A stretch of 56,604 nucleotides of DNA from the NCBI GenBank assembly GCA_001953115.1, contig LSSL01000103.1, positions 1 to 56,604 on the forward strand. Reading direction: 5' to 3'. Below the pieces are notes generated by a model that was given only the letters and a program-made list of their open reading frames with translations, did not search any database and had not been told where the DNA came from. This DNA comes from Smittium mucronatum (lineage: Eukaryota > Kickxellomycota > Harpellomycetes > Harpellales > Legeriomycetaceae). Both the position numbers and the translations under genes were made by a program. Within the stretch, counting starts at the first letter, position 1, and each line of letters starts with the position of its first letter. Below, in pieces: positions 37,140-47,888 of the stretch.

Positions 37140-37940
37140 GGAATTCCTATTGGAATCCCCTTCCGCGTCCCCTCCCCCGAAAATTCTGCTGGTTTCTTTG
37201 GGGACGATTGTTGGGGATCGAGGTGGATGCAGCTAAAGAGTTTTGTGCCGTAAAAATCTTGCTGCTTGCAGTTTCCAGTGTGAACGTGGCATGCTGGTGC
37301 TTGCAAAAATGCTGAACTCGTCTCTTTATGATATCAGTTCCCCTAATATCCAGGAGTGCATCAAAAGTTCCCTGGTCTATCAGCGGCTTAGAATCAGTTT
37401 CCAATATATTTTGAACTCTTTAAGGGAGTTCCATTCCCTTATTTAGATTGTCTATTCTATTCTGGGTGATCTTTGTGGAAATATCAGATAGCAGAACCCG
37501 CATTTCGGTTGAAAATATGACGTCTGGGTTTTCAGAGATCATAACCCCTGGATTTTCATGGAGCCTCATTCGGACATAGAAATCGATCGGTCTAGTTGCC
37601 TGGAAAAGCGCAATCTGTATTGAGTGTAAAACTGCATCCACTTTCCTTACTGCAGTTGAAATGAGTCTCTCAATGGAGGAGGAGTTTAGTTCATAGAACT
37701 TGTTTTTGGACACGTATAAATAGCTGCATTGCGGTCCTCTTCTGACATGGGCATCCTGTAGAAGTTCTCAGCTATTGAAGGGAGCGTTTCTGTGAGTTCA
37801 GGATAAGAAATAATCTCGGTGACAGGGATGCGCGTGGTGATATGTGGACCCTCTTCTTCGGTTAGAGGTGCTCTTGCATTTAGCAACTGTTGCGCCAAAG
37901 CTTTAAGCTCCTGAATTATGGAATTGGTCTCTTCAGACAT
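37140..37940 (-). pseudogene. DIRS gag-like ORF, frameshifted
   Basis: The ATG is at 37940 (MSEETNSIIQELKALAQQLL). SIAENFYRMPMSEEDR and IYTCPKTSSMN follow, then a stop and frame change near 37700. The next frame carries HSIQIALFQATRPIDFYVR, and after a further break the tail ends in an RGRGRGRG box, as in DIRS gag proteins of fungi. The product would be the particle protein. Confidence 0.75.
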
Positions 37941-38010
37941 AATTTATCTTTTAATTTTAAAAGGTTTAATGAAAAAATCCCTTTTCAAGCCGGTAGAGTA
38001 CCTTTTGCGA

Positions 38011-38167
38011 AAGAAAAGATGATAAGGATATCACATATACGCACTTTACACTATATTCATTAAAAAATTTTAGTGCATTTTATTTACTAGATTTTATTGG
38101 CTTTTAATTTTCGTTTAGTATTATCCAATAAGATGTTAACACTTAATATGTCTCCACTCCAAAGTAT
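38011..38167 (-). repeat. DIRS left inverted terminal repeat
   Basis: Inverted copy of 34024-34173, ending with about 10 left-specific bases plus the ATATGTCTCCACTCC block that pairs with the internal complementary region. Confidence 0.85.
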
Positions 38168-38750
38168 AATTTTGTGATATTGGGTAGCTTATAAAATTAG
38201 ATCAATCGAAATAGTTGATACTAAATAATAGGAGTGGGGTATTATTCCGAGTCTGGAAAAAGCTAAAAGAATCTATCAGAAGGATCTCAAGAGCTCCAAA
38301 GAACGGGATAGCTTGCCATGGTTTAGAGGCTTAATACTGTACTTCTCGAAATACACTAAATTGAAATTTCACACAGCGTTGTACTATTCTTGGTTGGGAG
38401 TAGTGGAGACAGCGCACAGCGATTCGGAGGACAGTGATTCCAGAGGAGGACCGTCTCGAAGCAGGAGGAACCGGTCGTTTAATACAGCTGAGACATAGTC
38501 TAGTGCACAAGTCCAGCGTTCGACAATCGCGGATCTCAGAGTCTAACAGCTATTTTTAAGAAAGCCATATCGATCAACCCCACGTTTGGGTAGGAGCCTA
38601 ATTTTATTAATCCTGTTAGAAGTAGGCTCTGACTAGGGACTCAGTAGCTTCGATGGACTATTGTTCATTGAAAAAGAGCTTAATTCTTGACTGCACGTAA
38701 CCTCAGTCATCCAGCCTACTTGAACAATGCCAGGGGGGGGTCTTTCGGTT

Positions 38751-38899
38751 GGTAGATTGAACCCTTTTCCCGTAGGTACGCAGCCGGTAGTCCGGCAGAG
38801 GAGCTTATTGTAGTTAGGATAATAGTCTTCTCTATAAGAATTTTTCTTTTTTGTCATATTTTTTTAGTATTGTTTTAAATGACGTTATCTTACAATAAA
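38751..38899 (+). repeat. 149-bp segment duplicated across the gap (left copy)
   Basis: Apparently identical, base for base, to 39286-39434, starting GGTAGATTGAACCCTTTTCC and ending CTTACAATAAA. Confidence 0.9.
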
Positions 38900-39285
38900 N
38901 NNNNNNNNNNNNNNNNNNNNNNNNNNNNNNNNNNNNNNNNNNNNNNNNNNNNNNNNNNNNNNNNNNNNNNNNNNNNNNNNNNNNNNNNNNNNNNNNNNNN
39001 NNNNNNNNNNNNNNNNNNNNNNNNNNNNNNNNNNNNNNNNNNNNNNNNNNNNNNNNNNNNNNNNNNNNNNNNNNNNNNNNNNNNNNNNNNNNNNNNNNNN
39101 NNNNNNNNNNNNNNNNNNNNNNNNNNNNNNNNNNNNNNNNNNNNNNNNNNNNNNNNNNNNNNNNNNNNNNNNNNNNNNNNNNNNNNNNNNNNNNNNNNNN
39201 NNNNNNNNNNNNNNNNNNNNNNNNNNNNNNNNNNNNNNNNNNNNNNNNNNNNNNNNNNNNNNNNNNNNNNNNNNNNNNNNNNNNN
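38900..39285. other. Assembly gap, 386 N
   Basis: A run of 386 N within LINE-A copy 3. Because both flanks are the same 149 bases, the gap may be an artefact of scaffolding two overlapping contig ends rather than missing DNA. Any open frame called across it is meaningless. Confidence 0.98.
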
Positions 39286-39434
39286 GGTAGATTGAACCCT
39301 TTTCCCGTAGGTACGCAGCCGGTAGTCCGGCAGAGGAGCTTATTGTAGTTAGGATAATAGTCTTCTCTATAAGAATTTTTCTTTTTTGTCATATTTTTTT
39401 AGTATTGTTTTAAATGACGTTATCTTACAATAAA
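39286..39434 (+). repeat. 149-bp segment duplicated across the gap (right copy)
   Basis: Matches 38751-38899 exactly by eye. It continues into the LINE 3' terminus and A-run, which the left copy does not reach. Confidence 0.9.
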
Positions 39435-39445
39435 ATTCAGTGACA

Positions 39446-39865
39446 AAAAAAAAATGAATCAAAAATGAAACCACAATTAAACTCTCGATTGTTTATATCA
39501 AATTTACTGTTTGTATATTCTTGAGATAAAGAATTATGAAGAGAAGTTATCGAACTTAATCCTCTTATATGTATTATAATTAAAACGAATTTTCTTACAG
39601 CAGAAAAAAATAATTTCAATGAATCTAAAAAGTTTATGAATGAAACGTAGTTTAAATTATTTTTTAGACTTTCAGACTACATTTATGATGGACAGGGATT
39701 TTTATAAGAAAAAAAACTAAAATGTGATTTGTTATGTAGGGATAGGGATAAAGTATTTCTATTCGATAGAGTATTAAAAAATTGAAATTTTTTTTATAAA
39801 TTAAAGGTGTATATAGTAAAGAGTGGTAACGTTGAAAGAAAAGTAAATGTAATGGATATAAAGCA
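39446..39865. other. 3' flank of MDM12, no gene seen
   Basis: AT-rich spacer between the LINE-A tail and the MDM12 stop codon. Two short minus-strand frames (39437-39619 and 39664-39909) are unsupported; the second partly overlaps the last MDM12 exon in another frame. Confidence 0.5.
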
Positions 39866-41625
39866 TCAAAACTCAATACACGTGTAACTAGGCAGAACGA
39901 AATTTTCATCGATAGCTTTTCTAATTTGTTCGATAATAAACTTTTCTACAGACTCGACGTTTTTCAACACTAGGAATTTATTGATTGAAGAAAGATAAAA
40001 GATAAATATTGTGGGTTAGTGATACAGGAAATTTACAAGCACTTACCATGGTGGTGATCATCTCCAATTTGAGATTTTATGGATAAATCATCAAGCAAGC
40101 TTGATTTCAAATAAAGAAAAAAAAGATATAGAAATATTAGTTTCATGAAAAATCTATAATAATACCTAGTTCTGGGGGGTTCTGGTTCTAAAAAAGCGAA
40201 GCTAACCCTGTTTGTAAGGTATGCCACAACAGCGGTCGCAGAGAATTTGAGGTTGGTTACGTTAAAGGTTATGGGTAGAGCAATGAATGAGCTGGCGGGA
40301 TAATTCAGTTGCAATTCGGCATTCAAAGTTAATGAACAATCGCCAGAATAGGCTAATTTAAAATACATTTGCAGGTCGTCTTTTCCACGAATAATTTGTG
40401 GATGGGTTTGAGCTTGATAAAAAAGATGGTTTTGGTCTGGAATTGTATCTATATTATTATAGAGATCAGGAGTTTGCGAACTAATGTAATTTTTCTCAGA
40501 GCCAAAGAGTTTCGGAACTTCAGATAATTGATCGCCGGAAACATATTTTTCAAAACTAAAAACAACAGATAAAAAAGAAACAAATAGGCTATGAAATAGA
40601 TAAAGAATAAATAAGGAATCCAAAAAGGGAGAGAACTTAAACCAACCTGGAATCCATGTTTTTATTAGTGATGTTCTTGAGGTTTTCCGGATGTAAAGAG
40701 AATAATGGAGGTCTAGAAAGCTGAAAAGATCTGAGACCAACGTTAGGTGTCCCACCTCTACCGATCCTCGAGCTAATTGATGGAGTTTCTATGGAAATTT
40801 TCAATAAGATTGAGAAAGATAAAAAATATTTCAAGAGTAATAAAAAAAAATACTTTTTTGAAGAGGAGTTTTAGGAATTGAGCTTAAAAAGACGTCTAAA
40901 GGCTGTTGATTTTTATTCGGTCTATCAGGCCTACTTGATATCAAAAAATTATAAAAAAAAATTAATGATTTTAGTTGTAAGTTTGGTTTTTAAAGTTAAA
41001 TATATAATTACGTTTATATAAAATTAAAAATTCTAGCTTTTTAACACTTACTAATGAGGTTTTGAGCGAGAACAGTTGGAGCGTTGATCTGATAAGGATT
41101 AAGATAATAGAAAAAAAGTGGAATTTGTTTAAAAATTGAAATGGATACTCGATTCTAAAAAAAAATAGCTAGCTTAATACCAAAATTAGAACAGTATCTT
41201 TCGTCTGTATTAATAAAATGACCATCAATAGACTCATTTTCGGAAAGAAAATCCCTTTGGAGACCAGGTTCAGGGGGAAATTTAGTTTTATAATTAGAGA
41301 ATGGAGAATAATCGGCGTTTGATTCTGGGTAAATTGAAGGTTGGACAAAAGAAAGATTTCTCTCAAATTCAATCTCCTCTAAAAGCTCTTTTGTCTGTTG
41401 CTGTTTTAATTCTTCAGCAGTGGGGAGATAAAATTCAGCGAACGGAAGTGAGATGTCCAGGAGCTCAACTTGAGGTGGAGTCGAACCAAGATCAAATTGA
41501 GTGACTCTGACATCACCGATAACTGAGGGTTTATCGCTTAGATTTTGAAAGTATTCGTTGAGTTTATTTTGTATGATTAAAGCGATTCGGTGGTCCATTT
41601 TGGACCAGTGGATATCGAAAGACAT
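39866..41625 (-). CDS. MDM12: Mdm12, SMP-domain subunit of the ERMES ER-mitochondria tether, 7 exons
   Basis: Exons are 41181-41625, 41052-41088, 40854-40933, 40647-40788, 40166-40555, 40047-40099 and 39866-39969, about 416 residues with one frame throughout. The N-terminus MSFDIHWSKM is the Mdm12 signature, followed by VTQFDLGSTPPQVELLDISL and PFAEFYLP. A poorly conserved linker follows. The rest of the SMP lipid-binding fold reads KDDLQMYFKLAYSGDCSLTL, ELQLNYPASSFIALPITFNV, VVAYLTNRVSFAFLEPEPP, LLDDLSIKSQIGDD and LKNVESVEKFIIEQIRKAI. In yeast, Mdm12 bridges Mmm1 and Mdm34 and helps phospholipid exchange at the outer mitochondrial membrane. Six introns of 65-118 bp make this the most intron-rich gene in the window. 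One acceptor (at 40100) lacks a clear pyrimidine tract. Confidence 0.93.
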
Positions 41626-42530
41626 TTTTTTGAAGCTGGAATTCTTTCTACGGAAAAATTATAGGAAAAATTATATTTTATCGGAATGGATTTTAGATGT
41701 AGTAAATTATTTTTATGGAAAATTAAATAGCAGACTTTACTTGCTTTTTTTTTTTTTTTTGTATCACGGAATTTTATACTTTACTTGCTTTTTTTTTTTT
41801 TTTTACGCCAGACTTTACTTACTGAGTAAAAATTCAAGATATAAAACTCTTCTGGAGGATTATTTTACTCGATTTTTAATGGTTTGGACTAATTTTATTG
41901 GATCTTTGGTTTAGAAATCCACTGTTTTATTCATGCGACTAAACCCCAAAGAAATTCTATTTGCCAAGAAATTTATAGCGATTTATTAATTAGATGGACT
42001 ATTAATTTGGTTAAAGGCCAGTTTTGGTACTATAGGGCTTTGGAAAGAATCGAATCAAAGGTTCTTTTTATTCTCTTGCTTGAACCTTCTGTTCAAACAT
42101 TCCTAACATCAGCTTGTTGTTTACAAAAAATGATAGAGTGATTCCATGCCAGAAATATATTTAAACTACACGATACATTGTAAATTAATCAACTATAAGT
42201 TGAAAGAGGACAAGTCCTTTTTTTATAAAAAATAGTATTATGTCCAAAATGAAATGAAAAATCACTATTGTTAATGGCATCTTGAAAATATAATTGAAGG
42301 CTAATTTGAGATAGGAATTTTAGCAAATAATTATAGAAAAGTTTGATAAAAAATAAATGGTTGAAAAAAATAAAGATATAATCTTTAAAGTAAATCGACA
42401 GAGATCGGGAACCACAATTGGAAACTAGATAAAGAAAATAGCAAGAAAGTGACACATTGATTTTATGCAAATATAAAAAATATTTTTTTTGACAATATAT
42501 AAATAAAATGAAAAATAATTGAATGATATT
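41626..42530. other. Spacer between MDM12 and PMT
   Basis: It contains the MDM12 promoter. Near 41737-41825 an ACTTTACTTGC motif followed by a 16-17 base T-run occurs twice, then ACTTTACTTACTG, a small local duplication. Nothing else is recognised. Confidence 0.5.
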
Positions 42531-45172
42531 TTATTCTGGTTTGGGTGGATCGGATGTGTCGTTTGAGGAAGATGTGGAGCTAATGGCGCTAACATACTCA
42601 TCTTTGAATTTGTCAAAATCGCTCTGGAGTTTCTTTTCATCTTGTTCATTGAGCTTGGGAACGGGCTCATTAAGCTTATTCTCTTCTTCCAAAATATCAA
42701 TAGGTTTTGGTTTATGGATTTTTTCATCAAGAACCAAATTATCAGCTTCATTAAGATCATCGGGGTCGTTGCCACCCTTGGCTTTAGACTGAGGCTTGGT
42801 GGAAATTATTGGCTTATTTGCATCCGGATAAATATTGCATGAAAAGTCCCAAGTTTTAAGTGTTCGAGATTTCTCGCAGGCTTGCTTTGTCCATGGAGTA
42901 CCATACCCCAAGGGGCTGTAAATGAAGTACAAGCGGATTGAATAAAATATCAAGAACCAAATTATGGCAGTTCTAAATTTAGATCCAACTTTACGGGTGA
43001 ATAAATCAACTGAGCTGGCCAATGCAATTATAGAAAACCATAATCCGGGCAAGTAATGATGGATAAACAGCTGGCGCTTTAGCAAGAAGAATGGGAAGTA
43101 ATGAAGCGACCATCCGACAAAAAAGAAACCCACAGAGTTGAAATATTGACTTCTGACTCCCAATAACTTGTCTCCATAGCCTCTCTTGTCGCGCAATACA
43201 AATACCAATTGTACCAATACAAAAACTATAACGGATATAGATGATAGCCACCATATAATTGGGTTTCCAAACAAATATACACTAAGTGGGCTTTCTGACC
43301 AGTAACCAATGCCTCTACGCAAATAAGGCCAATCTTGAGGTCTAGAATCATAAAAGTGAGAACTGACCAGCCCATTGTTCACTCTGAACATGACCTGGTG
43401 AGACTCGATAAACTTTTCAAAAAACCCAGGAATTTTGTAACTTGCTTTTACGGCTTTACTGCTATCTACAAGTGGGTGGCTTGACGATTCGATTCTCCAT
43501 AAGGATTTAGGATATTTAGCATGTTTCATGCAAACGACCTCGACTTGCTCAAAAGCCCATTTTGGCAGTTTAACGCGATTTGAGAAAAGAGCGCACCTCT
43601 GATTTTTATGTATCAGCCTGAATCGAGAGTGAATAGACATTAAATCTTTATCGCTTCCAGGAACAGAACTATCACCAGACATGATCCTTACGATCCAATC
43701 GTCATTATCGTCACCAGCAAAGTTGTCAGCACCATATCCAGAAACCTCATTTACATAGTCCTTGTTTGTTACTGGGGCTCTGACGTCGTGAGAATGCAAG
43801 TGGCGTTTGGTGTTGACGTGGAGAAGACGAATTTCATCACCATCTTTAACTTTAATGGGCCCAGCTTCTTCAGTGGAATTTGGGTGCTTTTTTAGGTATT
43901 TTAGTGTTCGTTCAATGACCCAATAGTTGTTGTCATCGCGATGGCCGTATAAAGTCACTTGTTGCTGTTTAGAACCAGTCTCATACTTTGATGCATGAGA
44001 ATGTAAAAATCCGCTATTCGAAGCATCGTGTCTAACTCGAATTTTTGAGCCGTAGTAGATATCACGAGGTGTTGAGACAATATCCATGTTTCCAATAGTG
44101 GTCTGGAACTCAGGACTCATAAAGGAATTTCCGGAGCCAGATTTATAGAGGAGAACATAGTGGATATAAAACCAAAAGACATAAACAGAGAGGGGAACTA
44201 CGATTAAACCAACAGCACGAGCTAGGAAATGGTTACGCACTGTCTTGAGAGAGACGCGGTAATCGGTGACAAATGTCCATAAATCTTTAAGAGTCCAAAC
44301 ACCAATGGTGGCTACCAAAAACAAACCGACCCATTTGCTACTAAGAGCATTACCTAAATTGAATCCAGTTAAAAGGAGATAGATCCACCATTTTTTAGAG
44401 AAGGGGGCATCGTTTTCACGAAGAAAAAGAGCCCAAAACATGACCGTTATTGCAGTAAAAAAGATAAGGATTGAATCGAGAAGAATGAATCTGGATATGG
44501 TCATGAAAGAGTTTTCAAAAGTGACGAGAATACTACCCAAAAGACAAGCTTCCTCGGTTCCACCAAATGCTGCAATAGTGATGTAGGTAATAGGAACAAC
44601 AGCCAGACCCAATACAGCAGGCAAGAAACGCATGGCAACGTAAGGGACATTGGTGGAGGTATAATCGAGACCGATTTCTTTAAAATCAAAAACACCATCG
44701 TAACCAGAAATTTTACCCATTGCAGCAAACATCATTTTTGCAAGTGGTGGATGTACGTCCAAAAAATAAGTGCTATTGATGTACAGACCAGCGTGCTTTC
44801 CAAAGTGAACTTCATCAAAACTGTGATTAAAATAATAAAAAAAGCGAAGAGATTATAAATCAGCAACAAGATAAAAGGGAAAAGTTTAAAAGAGGAGTTG
44901 ACTTACATGACTTTATGAGGATGAGACAAATTCCATAAACGGAAATAGGCAGCGACGAGGACCAAGGCAACAAGAACCAGAACACGTTTTTTGGAGAAGC
45001 GATAACGTTTTGAATTTACAGTTTTGGAAGAGTTGTTTTTTTCATAGGAATCATCACGGTTATAATCAGATTTTTGAGAAGAGCTCGTGTCGACATAGCC
45101 AAGATTGGATGTGTCAGAGGACTCAGGAAACAGACCCTGCTGTTTTCGAAAACGAACTTTTTCGGAAGCCAT
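42531..45172 (-). CDS. Protein O-mannosyltransferase (PMT family, GT39), 2 exons
   Basis: Exon 1 is 44907-45172 and exon 2 is 42531-44820, about 851 residues. After a cytosolic N-terminus and a first membrane segment (VLVLVALVLVAAYFRLW), the splice completes the catalytic FDEVHFGKHAG loop, with Asp-Glu as in known PMTs. DVHPPLAKMMFAAMGKISGY, SRFILLDSILIFFTAI and LSSKWVGLFLVATIG follow. The central lumenal part has MIR motifs (GFLHSHASKYETGSKQQQV, DGDEIRLLHVNTKRHLHSHD, VNEVSGYG). The C-terminal half has several membrane segments and ends in an unusually long acidic, Lys/Pro-rich tail. The enzyme uses dolichyl-phosphate mannose at the ER membrane. MIR details look more like the PMT1/PMT2 branch than PMT4, but I cannot settle the subfamily. 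Confidence 0.95.
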
Positions 45173-46265
45173 TTTCTTTCTTTTTTAACAACCAAAAAAG
45201 CAAACTTAGGCGCCTCTCTAGTGTAATTTATAAAGAAGAGAATTCAAACAGACTTTTAATCGTATTAAATTATGGACACTTTTGTAGACTCAGAAGGTTC
45301 CCGTTTATTGGTCTATTTACAGTGAAATAATTCCATTCGTTCGATTTGGAAATTATCGCCAAATGGAAAAATTAATGAAAAACTCAATAGAGAAATAATT
45401 GATTGCAAATACTGTGAATCACACCATTATAAATTCCGATCAAATTATTATTCGTGGGAACTAACACTATTAGCCAATAAATATAGAAATATCATAAATT
45501 CATTGGATCGCTGATGTGGAACATCGAATAGGCCAATTATATCAACACACAACACTGTGCGCTAATTGGATGGCCATTTCTAGAATATATAGGTCCGAAA
45601 TACATTCGATGGACATTAAATTGGAAAGAGTCGTAAAGAATTATCCCTGGCAGTAAATCGAAGCTTATATGCTTTTATAATTGCTAGTCTGAATACTTTT
45701 ATAATTGCTAGTCTGAATACTATTATAATTGCTAGTCTGAATACTTTTATAATTGCTAGTCTGAATACTTTTATATCTACAAGTAGATTCAACTTAATTA
45801 GCATTTCATATTAAAAGTCTTAAAAGTGTCGCATCATCCACCGTGTGCTCAAATTGTAAACAAACAGGCGCGTTTAGCTAATTGGGATTGTAGTCTCATT
45901 ATTTGCAGCAATCTATTTTTTATAAAACTATATAATACTGCTTTTACTTTACTATTTTGTAAGAAGGCGTCTCAAATTTAAAAACGGAAAACGCAAAGCT
46001 ATAAAATATAAAACCCTAAATTTCTCTGGATTTCAAGGCGGTTTGAAATTTTTTTCAAAAAAGCACCTAAATATAAAGTGTTATAGTATGCAAATAATTT
46101 TTCATTAAGGGACGATAATTTTATTGTGATGAGAAATACCGTAAAAGAAACATGAAAGCTAACTGGAAATGCTGTATTGTTATAAGAGAATGATAACAAG
46201 TATAAAATAAAATGAATAAGGTAGATGGCATAAAAACCAATTGTAAATGCAAAAAAGTTGAATAT
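45173..46265. other. PMT promoter region and spacer
   Basis: About 1.1 kb between the PMT start and the end of the F-box gene. Apart from the 24-bp minisatellite at 45672-45775, nothing is recognised. The spacer near PMT is moderately GC-rich compared with the desert. Confidence 0.5.
45672..45775. repeat. 24-bp minisatellite, 4.3 copies
   Basis: The unit CTTTTATAATTGCTAGTCTG plus AATA is repeated head to tail four times, with one variant base in copy 3, then a partial fifth copy. There are no unique spacers, so it is not a CRISPR array. It lies about 500 bp upstream of the PMT start codon. Confidence 0.95.
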
Positions 46266-47888
46266 TTAACAAAAAGAAATTCGACGTAAATGTAAATTTG
46301 GAATGTTTTCCAGTCTTTGAGCGTATTTGGATTTAATGTTGCGGTAATAAACAACCAGTTTTTCAAAACTGGACGAGTATGGTGATATGTTGGCTAACCG
46401 TTCAAAGGAGCTGTTTGTAGAGCAGCATAAAGCTAGAAGAGAGAGGGGATTTGTAGCTGAAGTGGTAAATTCGTCTGACGGAGGTGATGGAAGCTGAATC
46501 TTATTATTTTTCAGCGAGACTTTTAGAATTCGTAGAGAAGGAGACAAAGAGATGAGAGTGGATATAGATTGAGGGCTGAAATACGCATCCAGAATCGAGA
46601 TTTTAGTAAGAGAAGAAAGCTTCCATTCGGAATTATTGTAATAATTGAATAGTCCATCATTTACCGAAAATGGTTTTCTTGATGTGAAGCACTTGGTAGA
46701 TATCTCTATATTGGTGAGAAATGGCAAATTCGAGAACAAGGAGTTAAGGCCACTATTGGAGAAATCCAAGTTTTCATAGCAATGGCCTCCATTAGCCACA
46801 ACTGTAAGAAGGGTGAGGTTTGGGCAGTTTTCAGATATGTCCAATGCTAAAGAATCGTTTATTGTGGGCAAGATTATTTTTTTTAAATTTAAATGCTTTT
46901 CTTTGAAAAAGTAATCGAAAAAGTGGCCGTCATGAGGAAAAATATCGCATTCCAGAACGAATTCTTCTATTTTTGGTAACATTAACGAATTCATTGGAAA
47001 TCTGTATTCCAAATCTACAGGAACAATCTGGCAAAACTTCAAGCTGATCAACCGGTTAGGAACCGATCTAGGCACGTACAAACTCGGAGTTAATGGGGTC
47101 TCATCTTTAACTTCGCTTGGATTTTTAAAGTTGGATTCGAAATTTGATTCATTAATAACAAGTGACCTGATTCTACCATTCAAAGCTAGTTTCTCAAACA
47201 CTGCATCAGTCAATGAAACTTTTTCTGCAACCAAATGTTCAAGCCCCATAGTTCCCCTAGATTTTTTCACTTCTGAAGATTCGTCAGAGGTGTCAAATAA
47301 TTGAACAAAGCTCAACCTTGAATCATGGGTATTAATAAGCTCGAGTTTGCTCAATTTTGGATGTTTTTTGGATATCCATAAATGCAGCCCAGTGATGTTT
47401 CCAGCATCTTTAATCACCAAACTTTTTATGGTTGGGAAGGATCCACTAATTATATTTAAACAATCGGTCATGAACAACTTATCTTCATCAGCACAAATTA
47501 TTACAGTTCTTATATTAGGCCAATACAAACTAACGAATTCATATAATGATACCAAAATACCACGACCTCCCGATGAAGAATGGTACTTTTGGGATTCTTC
47601 GGTTAAGTCCAAATTGTTCGATCGACTTATAAAGGAATTTTCTAGTCTTAGCACTTGAATCATATCTCCAAAACGACTATTTATATCTCGCATCACTGAT
47701 ACTTTCCGAAATGGAACTACAATCTCGTTAAATAAAATGGGCCTTGCTAGCTGATTGAATTTTCTGGACACTCTCGATAATTCCTGTAAAGCTTTTCTGT
47801 TCTGGGTCCTTGTCGCCCAATTAGTAGTTTCATTTGGTCGAAGGAGCTCGAATATTTCTCTTATTAGATCTGCGGGTAAATAGTCCAT
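46266..47888 (-). CDS. F-box protein with leucine-rich repeats
   Basis: A single-exon frame of 540 residues with ATG at 47888. The N-terminus MDYLPADLIREIFELL, then LQELSRVSRKFNQLARPILF, fits an F-box (Leu-Pro, then the helix ending in a Leu/Phe-rich SRKFN block). Repeats of the LRR type follow through residue 500 (IKSLVIKDAGNITGLHLWI, LSKLELINTHD, LTKISILDAYFSPQSIS, LRILKVSLKNN). Proteins of this type link SKP1-CUL1 ubiquitin ligases to substrates. No specific substrate or orthologue can be named. No introns are seen, unlike most neighbours. Confidence 0.82.
   Translation of the reverse strand: MDYLPADLIREIFELLRPNETTNWATRTQNRKALQELSRVSRKFNQLARPILFNEIVVPFRKVSVMRDINSRFGDMIQVLRLENSFISRSNNLDLTEESQKYHSSSGGRGILVSLYEFVSLYWPNIRTVIICADEDKLFMTDCLNIISGSFPTIKSLVIKDAGNITGLHLWISKKHPKLSKLELINTHDSRLSFVQLFDTSDESSEVKKSRGTMGLEHLVAEKVSLTDAVFEKLALNGRIRSLVINESNFESNFKNPSEVKDETPLTPSLYVPRSVPNRLISLKFCQIVPVDLEYRFPMNSLMLPKIEEFVLECDIFPHDGHFFDYFFKEKHLNLKKIILPTINDSLALDISENCPNLTLLTVVANGGHCYENLDFSNSGLNSLFSNLPFLTNIEISTKCFTSRKPFSVNDGLFNYYNNSEWKLSSLTKISILDAYFSPQSISTLISLSPSLRILKVSLKNNKIQLPSPPSDEFTTSATNPLSLLALCCSTNSSFERLANISPYSSSFEKLVVYYRNIKSKYAQRLENIPNLHLRRISFC

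Larger units (their letters stand above)
33966..38167 (-). mobile_element. DIRS-type tyrosine-recombinase retrotransposon, nearly full length, decayed
   Basis: On the minus strand the order is gag, reverse transcriptase, RNase H, then tyrosine recombinase, the layout of DIRS elements. There are inverted terminal repeats (33966-34173 and 38011-38167) and an internal complementary region (34198-34292) matching both outer ends in inverted orientation. No LTR or integrase of the DDE type is seen. Several frameshifts and stops interrupt each gene, so the copy is inactive. The length of about 4.2 kb is slightly short for the group. The left terminus lies within about 60 bp of a LINE-A 3' end. Confidence 0.92.
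38170..39445 (+). mobile_element. LINE family A, 3' end (copy 3, best preserved, interrupted by assembly gap)
   Basis: A plus-strand frame from 38232 to 38498 encodes the C-terminal 88 residues of the element polyprotein: SLEKAKRIYQKDLKSSKERD, LPWFRGLILYFSKYTKL, ALYYSWLGVVETAHSDSEDS and an Arg/Ser-rich end. A 3' untranslated region follows with a G-run near 38733 and the terminal TTATCTTACAATAAAATTC before an A-run at 39443. This is the least mutated copy of the three. The part from 38751 onward appears twice around the N gap. The 5' end is truncated next to the DIRS left terminus. Confidence 0.82.

Noticed and set aside
38633..39392. Minus-strand frames within and across the N gap
   Set aside because: They translate the LINE-A 3' UTR backwards and read through N; the repeated protein start simply reflects the duplicated 149 bp.
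45570..45585. TTCTAGAA as a heat-shock element upstream of PMT
   Set aside because: Only two units and about 400 bp away; this is expected by chance in AT-rich DNA.
45616..45804. Repeat array considered as CRISPR or as a repeat protein
   Set aside because: There are no unique spacers and the host is eukaryotic. The frame FRLAIIKV repeated is only a translation of the 24-bp minisatellite.
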